Positions 1 to 27,010 of a stretch of DNA of 64,000 nt are shown one piece after another. Position 1 is the stretch's first letter. Every line of letters begins with the position of its first letter. This stretch comes from Cladopsammia gracilis. Its lineage: Eukaryota; Cnidaria; Anthozoa; Scleractinia; Dendrophylliidae. The notes under the pieces are model-generated. The model was not told the DNA's origin and did not search any database. It was given only the letters and a program-made list of their open reading frames with translations. The position numbers were made by a program, and so were the translations under genes. The DNA lies in NCBI GenBank assembly GCA_022457155.1, contig JAJGOT010000352.1, positions 372,001 to 436,000 of the forward strand, written 5' to 3'.

Positions 1-3000
1 CTATTGGCTTTTAACATCTCAGATGATTAATAGAAAATGCGAAAAAAATTACTTTCAAGAAAACGTTTGACAGCATACAAAAAAAATCCGATATTTTTTT
101 TCTTTCTAGCGCATCTAACTATAAAAATCAGAAATGTGGTTGAATGTTTTTAAGATTTTTGATACGGCCGGCAATGGCGGGACTTGGAACTTGGTTATTT
201 CACGATTTAATCATTTAAAATGTGTGACCATTCTGCGCATTTTTTTTCTTTTGGGGATAGTAAATAAGACAAACTTACGTCTTTTAAAAGTACCTTAACT
301 GTATTTCAGAGGAACTGGTTTACATTTTTATCAAAGGAGTTAATTAGCGCGTTTTTTTTTTCAATAAAACAGTGTTTTCAGCCCGACGACTGATGTTTAC
401 CTTACTTAGATTTTATATGGTCAGGTCAGAATCTGTTAAAACGATTAAGTAATGATCCGCATAAGAAGGATAGCGCTGAACGGCAATGCACGATGGAATG
501 TCAACTTTTTTCATTGTTACAACTAGTGATCTCATTGGCCTAGACTCAAAAACCGCTAAAAAGTTAAGGTTCAAGGTGCATTTTGTCTAATTTTTTTAAG
601 GTTTCAAGTAATTTGAGACCCAATCGCACAACATGCAATTTTTAAAAGATATTGTATTGGGGGAACTTTATCAAAGAATCAAAATTATAAGCTATTCTGC
701 TATTCTGATTGGTTAAGCACGAACATTTCCTAAAATTTATCTGACGCAAATGGATTTTCTTTATTTTTGTAATGAAATATAATTATTGACCATCAGCTCC
801 TCTATTCTTGAAATCAAAGATATTCTATGTGGGAAAGAGCCAATGCCGCAGAACAATGAAGTTTGCTATCGTTCTTATGTGAAGCATTACTTAAAGAATA
901 TGGACCGAATTTACTGGCGTTTAATCGGTTATCTGAAGGCAGAAAGCGCCGGAAGATTCGACACTTAAAAGGGAGAAAAAAAAGGGCAAAACCCATTAAA
1001 AGGCCACCCTGATAAAAAAAAACTCACATCGAGACGAAACTGGTATTTTACACTACGAATGAAAGCCTGTAGGGCGTGGAACAGTTAGAGACGGGTGCAG
1101 AAACTGGTGACCGGGCTCATGAATGCAGTAAACAAACTCAATCAAAAGAAACCCTGCAAAAAGTCATATATTTCCTTTTTACTAGTCCTCGCATGGCCCT
1201 TTACTCGATTAGTCCTTTACTGATCCGAGTTGCCTGATGACCCTGATAACTGACATCATCAAACTGATACCCGGTGCAGACCCTTAAAAAAGAAAATGAG
1301 TTTTATTTGAATGTGAATGAAAACTCAATCATTTTCATATGAAAGGAAACAATGTCCATTTTCCGACTTGCCCAGTGGTAAAGAATTGTCCCGGCGAAGC
1401 CTACATCTCGAGACGCTAATTATTGATCAAATTCAACGCATCAAAACACAGCCAAGAAAATAGTATTAAATGGAACAAACCAATCGAATAAAAAGGAATT
1501 TCTTTTTGTCTTTATTCAGGAGAAACGTTTCAGTGTAACGTGGAAAATTTCAGGTAGTAACATCCTCGCTTCTGATTGGTCCAGGTTCACACAAAGGCAT
1601 GATAGATTATTTATGTCCGTAAACGAAATCATTGAACTCCGCCAGACAAAACAGTTTTAGTCAGCATTTGATTGTGTTTGGATGTTTGTTGAGACGAGCT
1701 GACTGCATAAGGTAAATGAGGGTTCCCTATTTTTGGATATTAAATTAGGTTAAAGTACTGGTAATGGTTACCGTATTAAATGTTAATTGTAGCACTATAG
1801 AAATTTATAAGATATTTTCATACGAGATTTCTTTTGTTAAAGACTCAGTTGTGTATAGCGTTTAAGTCTCGTGGCTTATTTTTTAACATCTCATATCATG
1901 AATAGAAAAAGGGGAAAAGTTTATGTCTTACTAACTGACGGCTTTTAAAAGTACCTAAACTGTATTTCTGAGTAACTGATTTACATTTTTATCAAAGAAG
2001 TTTAATTCCAAGGCAAATTAGTGCTTTTTTTTTCAATGAAACAGTGTTTTGAGCCCGACAACTGGTGTTTACTTAACTTACCAAGAAGATTTTATGTGGT
2101 CTGGTCAGAATCTATTAAAAAGTCAAAAAAATATAGGCCGAAATTATTGGCGTTTAAAAGTGACAAAAAACCCATTGAAAATGCCACCCTGATAGAAACA
2201 AAAAAACCCATATCGAGACGAAACTGGTATTTTAGCCTACGAATGGAGCCTGTAAGGCGTGGGACAGTTACAGACGGGTGCAGAAAACTGGTGACCGGGC
2301 TGATGAATGCACTAAACGAAATCAATCAAAAGAAACCCCTGTGAAAAGCCATAATGGTTATTCTTCACACTAGAAGACGGACAAACCGTTCGCGTGTCGA
2401 TGTGAAATTTAGCCGGACGACAGACAACTCACCTTGTGTCGAGTCATTTGACTTCCTTTATATAAACTGACTTTCTCAGTCCATTAGCATCCCTTCTTTT
2501 ACGTCTATGGATGAAATCCTACGGTGTGACCATTAAAATGAAATTATTTCTTCAGCAACTTTTCTGTGGTACTGTTGGTTTTTGAAATTTGGCTTTTTTT
2601 AAAGTTGATTTTAGTTGCTGTTATGAGTAAATCAAAGGCTCCTAAGAGCCAATCGTGAATGAGTTCCAATGGATTATTCCATTAGAACTGATTGATTCTA
2701 ATAGAGACATGATCCGTAAAGCGAGAGAATCGTATTTAATCACTATAGCCAATACACTTGAACCTAATGGAATGAACAGACGTGACATATTTAGTTATTA
2801 TCATTACTAGTCGTTTCTAGTTTTCAACCGTTACTTGTTTATTAGCCTATCATGTGTCAGCATTTTATCTTAGTTCTTTTTAAATATTTTAACCGTTTTT
2901 CCCCTGATGAAGGTTAGTTTTGTCTAACCGAAATATTGGGCAATATTAAAAGAAACCGAACAAATTCAGCTGTCTGATCAGACTTGTATGTTAAAGTTCT

Positions 3001-3144
3001 TTTAAGCTAACGTTTTCACACTGACACGGTTCGATATTTTTTTAAATTAAACATAAGGATTTAGGATTTTTGACGAACGCAAAGAAAAGAAAAGAATCAC
3101 TTTCATAATGTCCAGTCCGAAGAAGGAAGTCGTGAGTGTGACGT
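1..3144. repeat. Intergenic; diverged direct duplication, no gene found
   Basis: Blocks near 1-50, 265-430 and 985-1165 recur in the same order at 1875-1920, 1928-2110 and 2165-2345 (for example AACTGGTATTTTA..CTACGAATG and GACCGGGCT.ATGAATGCA). They form a diverged direct repeat about 1.2-1.9 kb apart. Position 2512-2580 carries an interspersed repeat also seen in Zfr introns (GGTGTGACCATT). No coding exon is supported. Confidence 0.6.
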
Positions 3145-3145
3145 T

Positions 3146-3266
3146 AGCCTGTGTGGCAGGCGTTCTAAGGGGAAGGGGAAGGGGAAGGCGAAGGGGGAAA
3201 ATCGCGTTCTCGCGCGCCCGAATTTTCCCCCTTCCCCTTCCCCTTAGAACGCCTGCCACGCAGGCT
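3146..3266. mobile_element. AGCC fold-back element
   Basis: Palindrome from AGCCTGTGTGGCAGGCGTTC to GAACGCCTGCCACGCAGGCT with GGGGAA-rich arms. The flanks AGTGTGACGTT and AGCGTGACGTG match at 9 of 11 positions, which suggests an 11-bp target duplication as at 55329. Confidence 0.65.
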
Positions 3267-3524
3267 AGCGTGACGTGAACTCGCGCCTCCCGAATGTCAT
3301 TCCAGGAGCTCAGCCGACGCCTCAAACCACTCGACTATCGTGAAAAGCATTCTCAGTTCAGTTTAAATTTTATTATTTCAAGGTAGATAAGCATGAAAAC
3401 GCGTGTGTCGGTTGAAAAATCATTTTAGATCGATTTTAATGTTGCATTACAGACTCCAAATGCCAAACAACTTTAAGCTTATTGTTGTTTTTATTTCACT
3501 CATGTCCAATACTGTCGCACTGAT

Positions 3525-3775
3525 ACGGACCGTGAGTAAACGTTGGCGATCCGTACAAAACGTACGGATCGTCATCCTCGCTTACGGTCCGTAACCTTCT
3601 AACTTTACGTAACTATACGGTCCGTGTTCTGTCTGTATACGGAGCGTGCATCTCATTATCACACTCAGTCAGTGTGAATAACTTTTTACTATCCGTACGA
3701 TTCGTACGAACCGTACGTTTCGCACGGAACGTTATCCTTGCTTACGGTCCGTACGAACCGTACGTTTCGTACCAT
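3525..3775. repeat. GTACG-rich palindromic region
   Basis: Many overlapping short palindromes and repeats of TACGGTCCGTA, CCGTACG and TTTCGTAC. The same motif resumes at 6612-6660, beyond the hAT element, so the element interrupted one block. Confidence 0.6.
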
Positions 3776-4048
3776 AGGCGTACGGGCAATTTTTTGCCAG
3801 GGGGGCGGTGAACAATTTGCCCAAAAAATTCTCGCAAGTTGCCCAAATTTTTATGAAACAGTCGCAAGGAAACGAGGGTCGTACGATGCACTACAGAGGC
3901 CTACATATGAAGTGAAAATATTCTTACATATGAATTTATCATATGAGGCTATCGCCTCGGGCAACTCTTACGCTTCTTTCGTGCTCTCCAAACTTCCCAC
4001 GCTTTCCATAACTCGATAGTGCACGCTAAAGCATGAACCAATTGTTAA

Positions 4049-4224
4049 TTAAAAGAAATAGATGTCTCTGCCATTTCGACAGCCGAAAATATCAATGATA
4101 CGATCCATGTCATTGTTGACTACAGAGTTGGCATATGCCCTTTCAATGTTAATAAGTGCGATGTTACTGACTGCGGGTAAGTTTTCAATCTGCGCAACGC
4201 ACTGAATGATCGTTCTGCAGAACA
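4049..4224 (-). pseudogene. hAT transposase C-terminal dimerisation domain, frameshifted
   Basis: One frame reads SAERSFSALRRLKTYPQSV, the hallmark S-ERSFSALRRLKTY of the hAT dimerisation (C-terminal) domain. After a frameshift a second frame reads NIALINIERAYANSVVNND and ends at a stop at 4049. The upstream catalytic part was not found, so the gene is dead. This places the surrounding TIR element in the hAT superfamily. Confidence 0.75.
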
Positions 4225-4650
4225 CGATGGAGGGCCTAACATAGGGTTGGCGGGATGCGGGATAAGCCTTTTTTCGCTGCCGGGATGCGGGATGAAAGAA
4301 AATTTGAAGGCGGGATGCGGGATGGTTAGAGGTGGGCGGGAAGCGGGAAGTTCGTCATCTTCATGGCGGGACGCGGGAATTCTTGATTTTTCCGGGTGGG
4401 AAACGGGATCGATGACGACAATGCACTCGCCGGATATTTCACGATTCCGTGAAGGAAGACAAGTCTGGATGTTTACATTCTAGGTGATTTTTTCTTAACC
4501 GTTTTTTCTATCCTGTCTTTCCTTTGAAATCATTTCAGAAGTTCTGATCTTTAGCAATCCGAATAAGCACCTGTCACGGTGTCGCAATTTTGTCTCAAGG
4601 TACCCATTAAAATGCTAAAACAGGAAGTAGCAAGGGGTGACAGGCCACAC

Positions 4651-4820
4651 AAACATATTTGACACCTTTTATATTTTTCCTCTAAGGAGTGTATCTTTAA
4701 TATAAAGGATTTGCCTTTTTTAAAAGATATCATGGGTGGTTCTTTGTAGATTTGTCGTAGCAGTGGTTGGTTCTGCATTATGTGCCATTTTGACATTAAA
4801 ATTTGTTTGAAGTTTGGCAC
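4651..4820 (-). pseudogene. Reverse-transcriptase C-terminal scrap (Penelope/LINE type)
   Basis: The minus frame encodes QPLLRQIYKEPPMISFKKGKSF, resembling the conserved 'PP-hydrophobic-S-hydrophobic-R/K-R/K' block near the end of Penelope-like and some LINE reverse transcriptases. This is followed by a CRxC-like cysteine region (RCQICLCG). It is very short and sits within the decayed hAT region. The assignment rests on motif memory alone. Confidence 0.4.
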
Positions 4821-6684
4821 TGATGGCTGGTATTGCTCACGAATGGCAGAATTTCTTTTTGTGTTTCCTCCTCTTGTTTAAGCGCATTTTTCCTTTCTTC
4901 GAACTTTATTTTTGATAGAGTTTTCTCCATCGGTTGTATGGAATATGCGGTGTGTGGAGTGTGAAGTGCGGAGTGTGAAACACACGGGGTGTGGAAAACG
5001 AGGAGTGTGAAAAATGCGGAGTGTGGAAAATGAGGATTACGTATTTTTGTGGAAAAACATAAAATATAAGCTAAAACTGAAGTAAATAAATGCCGAAATT
5101 AGTGTTGTTATCTCAAATGAGTTGGTATTTTCATACATGCATACAGAGAACAGCCTGATCCCCTTAACTGCAGATATTTATATTTAAATCATATTATTGT
5201 TATAGCATTTCAGATTGGTGAAAATCCTGCCCTCTGTAAATGGACTGCTCAATAAAAACGTCATGGTCCACGTGCTGTTCTCCGATAAAGGAAACTTTTA
5301 TTTGGCTCCTCGACACTTACTCAAAAGCGGATAAATTTACCAAACTAAAACGACTGCTGCTGTTTACTGTAAACAAACACCGAGGTTGTAGTGCATTAGG
5401 CCGCGGAAATAGCGTCTCGTCCGGAAAAAACTGCATGCAAAAAAAAAAAATTTGGAAGCGGGATCGGGATGACATGTTCGAAGCAAGCGCGATGGCGGGA
5501 TGAAAGAAAAAATTGTGGCGGGAAGCGGGATTGGGAAACCCTATTTTAGACCCTCACGATGTGGCAGGTATCACTGCAAGGATATGTACCACATTAGAAA
5601 ACTCTGTAAATGTATCAAATAGATCATTCTCGTGCATCGTCTCCAGCATTTCTGAAACAGTCATGTGGCCTAATCCGAGCACACGACGAAAACCCGTGTA
5701 CATTTTCTGCTCGGCGTCCAGAGTCAGTTATACCTGCCAAGTCTCACGCCTTAGGAGTGAGTCTCTCGCCTGCGAGCCCAAAAATCCGATCTCACGCCAA
5801 GGCATGCCTTAATTTTGAGCAATTTCTCAAACCTAACTTACAGATTTGAGCTATCAGCCTTAACTGATCGCATGATCCAATTCACAGTATAGTTACGTTT
5901 ATGAAAAATTGACACTTTTTTGTAGGCTTTTATCGCTCTGAACATTAAGATTTCAACTGAATGTTTTTAAACGGAGGTCTGAGGTCCATGGAAACTTCCG
6001 AATTATTGGGAACATCTTCGAACATATTCGGTATAGATCGGGTTGTCTTCGGATTTGGTCGGGTCGCCTTCGAAAATCAGCAACGCGGGAGAAGCTTTCT
6101 TTATCAGGTGTTTCACTGTGACAGATATTTCCCAAAACACAGAGTATTTCCTGGTCATTTCCGCTAAACCTGAGCTTAAGCTCGGAAAGCACCTTGTCGA
6201 TGTTAATACGGTGGTGCGATTCCGGTGTCAGCTGCGTTTGTCTTTGCGAATGTTCACCTACGAGGGCTTAATTCACGACTGGAAATACCCCACACCAGCT
6301 AGTACAGTGCAGACAGTGCCCAACAACCAAAAAATTACAAATATGTATATCAGCATATGATCCCCTACACTAATAACCAGAAACTAATCACGTGCTAGGC
6401 AACCACTGTCTCGTGTGAATTTAACTGGCTTTACCACGCCGACTTCAGGTTAAAGTAGATAATATCTATCCCTTCGAGAAAAAAAAAACATGGAAACTTC
6501 TTAACAAACTGGCTTTGCCCAAATTTTTCTTGCATTCTGCCCAAAAAATCTGAGTTGCCCAAAATTTGGGGGGGCTGCAGCCCCCCCAGCCCCCCCGGCC
6601 CGTACGCCTATGCTTCGTACGAACCGTACGTTTCGTACGGAACGTAATCCTTGCTTACGGAGGGTGCATATATCTCGTTCTTTA

Positions 6685-7290
6685 AGCGTGAGGCGACAAA
6701 CAGCGCGCCACTACACCAAATATCTATTTTGCTACGATACGCTTTCAAATATAAACAAACACGCGAGCCGAAAGATAAACCCGAACATACACGCGAGAGG
6801 AAATAAGGAACCTACACATATGCGTGAGGCGACAAACAGCGCGCCACTACACCAAATATCTATTTTGCTACGATACGCTTTCAAATATAAACAAACACGC
6901 GAGCCGAAAACTAAACCCGAACATACACGCGAGAGGAAATAAGGAACCTACACGCGACAAATAACGTGCCACTACACCAAATATCTATTTTGCTACGATA
7001 CGCTTTCAAATATAAACAAACACGCGAGCCGAAAGATAAACCCGAACATACACGCGAGAGGAAATAAGGAACCTACACATATGCGTGAGGCGACAAACAG
7101 CGCGCCACTACACCAAATATCTATTTTGCTACGATACGCTTTCAAATATAAACAAACACGCGAGCCGAAAACTAAACCCGAACATACACGCGAGAGGAAA
7201 TAAGGAACCTACACGCGACAAATAACGTGCCACTACACCAAATATCTATTTTGCTATGATACGCTTTCAAATATAAACAAACACGTAAAA
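6685..7290. repeat. Tandem array of alternating 136/125-bp units
   Basis: CACCAAATATCTATTTTGCT starts at 6714, 6850, 6975, 7111 and 7236, giving spacings 136, 125, 136, 125. The long form has ACATATGCGTGAGGCGACAAACAG where the short form has ACACGCGACAAATAACG, so the true repeat is a 261-bp dimer. Confidence 0.85.
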
Positions 7291-7819
7291 TCGAAAATCA
7301 CGTAAAATCCGTCCGCCATTACTCCGTTCATAAATCCGAGCCCACGTTCTACTGGTTTGCGATCTGGTACACGTGACTTGATTTGTGACGTCAATGACTC
7401 AACGCGGTTCTCTCCGGTCACAGACAACAAAGCCAAAAGGCACGTGTTGTGTCACAAAATCTTCAGGCCAACTCGATCAAACTCTCAGGGTTCGGTCCCG
7501 GTCATTTTTGAATTGAGTAATGGCGGCCAGCCGAATTCGAAATGGAAAGTTAAAATAATGAAACTTCCCGTAAGAGTTTTGACTTGAAACTTCGCACGGT
7601 AAGTAACGAGTACTTATATTTTCAAAATATGAAGACAACAGAAAATGTATATTTTTGATCATAGTGGCACTTTAAGTTTCTTGGGTTGGCGCCTCCCATG
7701 GGGCTTTGCGTCCTGTTCGCGCCTCTCCCTTTGATCCATATTATTTTTTGTAAGGTTGTGTCCAATAAAGTTGAAAAACAAAAACCACACTCACTCTCAT
7801 GAACTTTAATTGCAGATCA
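7291..7819. other. Upstream region of the MACPF-pentraxin gene
   Basis: About 530 bp holding the presumed 5'UTR or promoter. CACGTGACTTG and GTGACGTCAATGACTCA (E-box, CRE and AP-1 like, 7368-7399) are visible, but nothing proves their use. No coding sequence recognised. Confidence 0.35.
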
Positions 7820-22218
<14,399 letters not shown>

Positions 22219-23216
22219 GATGCACTAGATCCTTACAGATTATACTCTGCAATGTATTTTTAGTAACTTTTGAACACAAAATTAGCTTTTCATACATAGA
22301 ACGTGACAAAGTTAACAACTAGTTGCAAATCTTGCAATTTAGTTTATCAAAGTTTTTCCAGTTGTACTTTTTTAATATATTACTTGCTGTTTTGTTTAAA
22401 TGGTCCATTTTACGAACCACTTTTAAAAACTCAGAAGCGACGTTTGAGTGATTTTTAATCACTTTTCGAACAACTTTCGCTCAATTTAATTACGAGCGTT
22501 AATTAAGTTATATCTGCAACCGAAACAAGGGACTCCGATACAAAATTGTCAGGAATGATCGCCAAAGTTTATGAAAGGAAACACCGAAAAGGACGGTCAC
22601 GTACCAGTATCTCGTTTGGTGGGCGTTGTCCCATTTAGATTTTAAAGATCTAGGGGGCACCAAACACCACTTTTATGTCGATGTACACCTCCATCTAAAG
22701 GCTGATTTAGACGGCACAACGTTTGCCTACAACTATCGCATACAACCTGCTCACGTCATACATACGACACGAAAAAAGTTGAAGGATTTTGAAACATGTT
22801 TTAAAATCCTACGATAATCGTAGCCACATACAATGTTATATGATTCGAGTTGTATACAATTTTCGCCTGACGCAAGCAGCGCGCGCTTCAAAAAAAAAGC
22901 ATGCGACATTGTTGTGCCGTGTAAACGGGGCGGGGAGCCTATCCCATGATGCAACGCAACGAGTTACCCACGACATTTTGAAGAAAATAAACAAACCTTT
23001 TGTAAAATCTCATATTTTGGTGATTTTGCCGGTAGTCTTATTTTATGGCTTTAATTATCAGAGACTTATGAATCAGGGAAATAGTTCGTTGCTAACAGAA
23101 AAGAAACAAAATGTAAGAATTTCATTTATATTTCTAAGTTTAATTCTCGTTTCTCGTCTTAAGAAAATATCATTTTCATCATCATGGGATAGGCTTCCAA
23201 TCCCCCCCGCCGTGTA
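22219..23216. other. Downstream of the MACPF-pentraxin gene
   Basis: Presumed 3'UTR and flank; no poly(A) signal is obvious in the first few hundred bases (an AATAAA lies near 22985). No further exon recognised. Small reading frames here do not resemble known proteins. Confidence 0.4.
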
Positions 23217-23379
23217 AAGGCGATGTTACACTGGACGATTCGCAACGATAATTTTTAGCGCAACAATGTTGCGTTAAAAGTTGACGCCGTTTAACATGGG
23301 TGCGCGAACGATTTTCTTCGAAATTTTTGCGTTGCGAGTTTTTGAAGCTGATTCGATTCGTTCCGTGTAACATCACCTT
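23217..23379. mobile_element. Small MITE with AAGGYGATGTTACA ends
   Basis: The left end AAGGCGATGTTACACTGGAC and right end CGTGTAACATCACCTT are inverted repeats; the interior has GTTGCGAATC-like words. Confidence 0.55.
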
Positions 23380-23579
23380 GAAGCGTCTCGTCTCTGAAAT
23401 CTGTTGCTTCTGGTGATTAGAGTAGCTCTTCAATTACAATTTAGCGAATGAGAATGAATAAGTGAAGGAAATAAAAGGTATCAGAATATTCCGCTGCCTA
23501 TTATTACAGTCCATTTGATTTAATTTTATCATTTACAAATCGAGACAAAAAAATCATAAGGGCATAAACGGCGCGTGCA

Positions 23580-23712
23580 GGCAAGGGAGGTTAGGGTTAG
23601 GGTATGGGCAAAGAAGGTTAGGGTAGGGTATGGGCAAGGGAGAAGAAGGAAGGGTATGGGCAAGGGAGGTTAGGGTAGGGTATGGGCAAGGGAGATGAAG
23701 GTAGGGTATAAA
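23580..23712. repeat. GGTTAGGGTAGGGTATGGGCAAGG tandem repeat
   Basis: About four to five imperfect copies of a 27-35 bp G-rich unit containing TTAGGG words. Confidence 0.75.
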
Positions 23713-24168
23713 GCTCATTTCATCGATAAAGCAAAAACACTAGAACCTTTCGGGTATTAATAAACGCGATGAACTGCACTAATTATCTTATCTTAGCAAA
23801 ACTGCCTGTCATTATTTAGTCAACTATCATATTTGTCAGTTTTTCATACGACGCTGTTCTATTTACCTGTCAATGAAGTAACCAATCATGTTTCTTGGTT
23901 CCATATTTTAAACTTTTTAAATTGAAACGATATTAACGTATATACTCATTTTTATTTTAGCCCCCGTCAAAGGTTTGTGTTTCAAACCGAGATATCGGAC
24001 ACAAAGTATATCTCTTTCATTTTACTTTATTTTTCTTGCCTCAATCTTTTCTCCGCCGTAAGGATCAGTTTGCCGTGTTATTTTACATTTACTGTAAGTA
24101 CATGTCGCGAAAGACAATGGCATTCATGGCGATGTCTGGGTGGGGGGGGGGGGGGGGGGGGGGGTGGT

Positions 24169-24640
24169 ACACGCTTCTCCATAACTGGCATCACAAAGTG
24201 TCCTGGGGGTGGTACGCTACTTCATGACTGTCATCACAAAGTGTCCTCGGGTGGTGCACGCTACTCCATGACTGGCATCACAAAGTGTCCTCGGGTGGTG
24301 CACGCTACTCCATGACTGTCTTCATAACGTGTCCCTGGGGGCACGCTACTCCATGACTGGCCTCACAAAGTGTCCTGGAGAGTGCACGCTACTCCATGAC
24401 TGGCATCACAAAGTGTCCTGGGAGGTGCACGCTACTCCATGACTGGCCTCACAAAGTGTCCTGGAGAGTGCACGCTACTCCATGACTGGCATCACAAAGT
24501 GTCCTGGGAGGTGCACGCTACTCCATGACTGGCATCACAAAGTGTCCTGGGGGTGGCACGCTACGCCATGACTGGCATCTCAAAATGTCCTTGGGGTTGC
24601 ACGCTACTCCATGACTGGCATCACAAAGTGTCATCGCCGA
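24169..24640. repeat. 43-bp minisatellite
   Basis: About 11 copies of CACGCTACTCCATGACTGGC followed by ATCACAAAGTGTCCTGGGAG, with a poly-G run just before (24142-24163). Confidence 0.85.
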
Positions 24641-25834
24641 GAATGCCGCGACATATCCGGGACCTTTTAAAATGAGTTTTTAGGATCCCTATATGATAGG
24701 ATCCCTATATGGTGTGTTACAATGAAGTATATATCTAAATTTGAAAATCGTCCGTCTGACAAAAGAGCCAAATTACAAAGAAAATGGGGGAAATTGGCGA
24801 AACAAGGTGTATGTTTTACTCCATAACAAAAAAAACTAAGTACTTTGGCGGTTAGGTTCACGCTGGCTTTTTCACAAGAGGTGTCGAGGAATCATTTAAG
24901 ACCCTTTTTATTTCTCTGAGATTTAGACAACTACTATCGAAGGGCGTTCTAAAATTCGGATTTTTCGCTGATTTCAGTATGAGAGAAACACTGCATTGAT
25001 ATTCAGGATGGTCTTTCTCTTTAACAAAAAACTTGCTAACTGAGGTTCACTCTGGAAATGTTAGCCTCGTGTCTAAACAAAAGATTGGCGAAGTTTGGAT
25101 TTAATACGATGCGTGGAAATAGTATCAAAGCGCTATTTTCTAGAAGGTGTTCCGTAAACTAAAAATGGCTCTCCAAAATGTCTTCCTACGAACACCCACG
25201 AGACCGGCAAACGGATTCAAATTTGAATAATTATCTCAACACGAACAATGTTCCCTCAGTCGTGAGAGGCGGGCGCTTGCTTTTTGCTTGTTCAAGTTAG
25301 GATTTCAAAGAAAAGCCATCATTTATTTCACATTTCTTATTGTTCGACAAATAGAAAGGCCTATATTATTTTTTAAACCTCAGTTAATGTACTCTAGGTC
25401 TGAACTACGTATAACCGATCGTGTAAAAGAGCGCGTCCAGATCTGGACTGCAAAACGCTTTGTAAAGAGCACGAGAAACAAAGAGCAACGTACAAGCGAG
25501 TGACCCGTGATTCACGCTCGCTATTTGGCATCGCTTTTAACTGAAAACCATGTTCTGCGAAACGTGCTCTTGCCATCGTACTCTGACCATTGCGAATTTA
25601 ATAAGTCAAAATGAAAATCTTGCCGCACACGAATTTGTTGACAAAACGTTCTGTACAACAACAACAACAACAACATCCTTTATCGTGTGACACGATAAAA
25701 GTTAAAGCAAAAATCTTGCTTGTGGGGTCGTGTTTCTAGCTACACTAATTAAAAAACGTTTCTATATACATGAAATAATGATTATATACATGATTGGTCA
25801 CATTAATAAAGAGCGAGAAGAATAAAACATCTAG
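24641..25834. other. Intergenic DNA, nothing recognised
   Basis: No exon, RNA gene or clear element found; only a short (CAA)n near 25660. Confidence 0.4.
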
Positions 25835-27010
25835 ATCTAGTCATCTCTTGTACGCTCTCGTCGACTATTTTCCACTCTCGTCAACCCCAGTGCGCTTTCA
25901 TCAAGTGTTATGCACTCTCGCCAACCCTCATACGCTGTCCTTAAATTCGCATGCGCTCTTTTTATCTCCCACTTCACGGTTGTCTCTTCAAGTTCTCACA
26001 ATTTCTCATGCCTTTCACTGAAACGCTCTCATCAATCGTATGTGCTCTCTTCAACCGTAGTGGCTTCATCAACTCTCGTACCGTCTCATACCGTCTCACA
26101 ATCCTCGTGCGCCGTCTTCAATTTACATACATGTTTTTTCGTGCACTCATCTGCACTCTCGTTGATACGCACACACTGTTAGAAACTCCTATGTGCTCCT
26201 GCAACTTCGTAAGCCAACTCGACTCTCGGCGGCTTTTGTCAGTCAGTTCATACGATTTCATCAGTAATCATGCACTCCCATCATTCAAATATGCCCACTC
26301 GTCAACCTTCGTACGTTCTTATCAACTCTTCCGCCCTCTCGTCGGCCTTCGTAGGCTCTTGTAAACTCTCATGCCCTCCCGTCTACCTTGGTACGCTGTC
26401 GTAGACTTTCTAGCCTTCTCGTCAAACTTCATTCGTCAGCCTATTGCACTGCCAATAAAGATCGCACGCTGGCATCAACTACCGTGCGCCCTTGTGAACT
26501 CCTTTTACCACTTCCTTTTGTCAACCTTCGTGCGCTCTTATTGATCTCACATCACTGATAAATCCACCTTTTTATGGCGTCGTCAACACCAATGCAGGAT
26601 CATTCGATCTCGTTAACTCTCGTGCGCTATTAATTATCAACTCTTTTTCAGTATACCAACAACGTTAAGCGCTCCTAAGTATAGTAACATTCGTGTGGTA
26701 TCACAAACTTGCATACGCGCTAATCAACTTTTTGTTCTTGTTAATTTTTATGTCCTCATATCAACTCTGCTAACCTCATGTCAATTCTTACTTTCATTAC
26801 ATTTCAAGTGTTTCAATCAATATCGATGGCTTACTCGTCAACTCTAGTGTGATGTCGTAAACGCTCATACAGCATGCAGCTATATTCTTGCGCTCCATAA
26901 CCTCCGATGAACGTCAATCAACTTTCATGCCCTCTTATTCAATCACGTGCGTTTTCATCCGTCTCAGTTTATCGTTCTTGGTAACCCTCATAAACAGTCG
27001 TCAACGCCAA
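25835..27010. repeat. Degenerate CTCTCGTCAACYCTCRTGCG array
   Basis: Over about 1.2 kb the words GCGCTCTCGTCAACTCTC and close variants (CACTCTCGTCAACCCC, GCCCTCTCGTCGGCCTTC) recur every 22-26 bp, heavily mutated. The reading frames are by-products. Confidence 0.65.

Larger units (their letters stand above)
3774..6614. mobile_element. Decayed hAT element with TAGGCGTACGGGC inverted ends
   Basis: Left end ATAGGCGTACGGGC (about 3775) and right end GCCCGTACGCCTAT (ending about 6611) are inverted repeats, and TTCGTAC occurs just outside both. Subterminal GCCCAAAAAATT / GGGGGGGCTGCAGCCCCCCC tracts are also paired. Inside lies a hAT C-terminal dimerisation remnant (4049-4224, minus), short GGCGGGATGCGGGA and GTGTGGA tandem repeats, and a reverse-transcriptase-like scrap. 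Confidence 0.65.

Noticed and set aside
3047..3325. 92-aa minus frame
   Set aside because: It is the translation of the AGCC fold-back palindrome and flanks.
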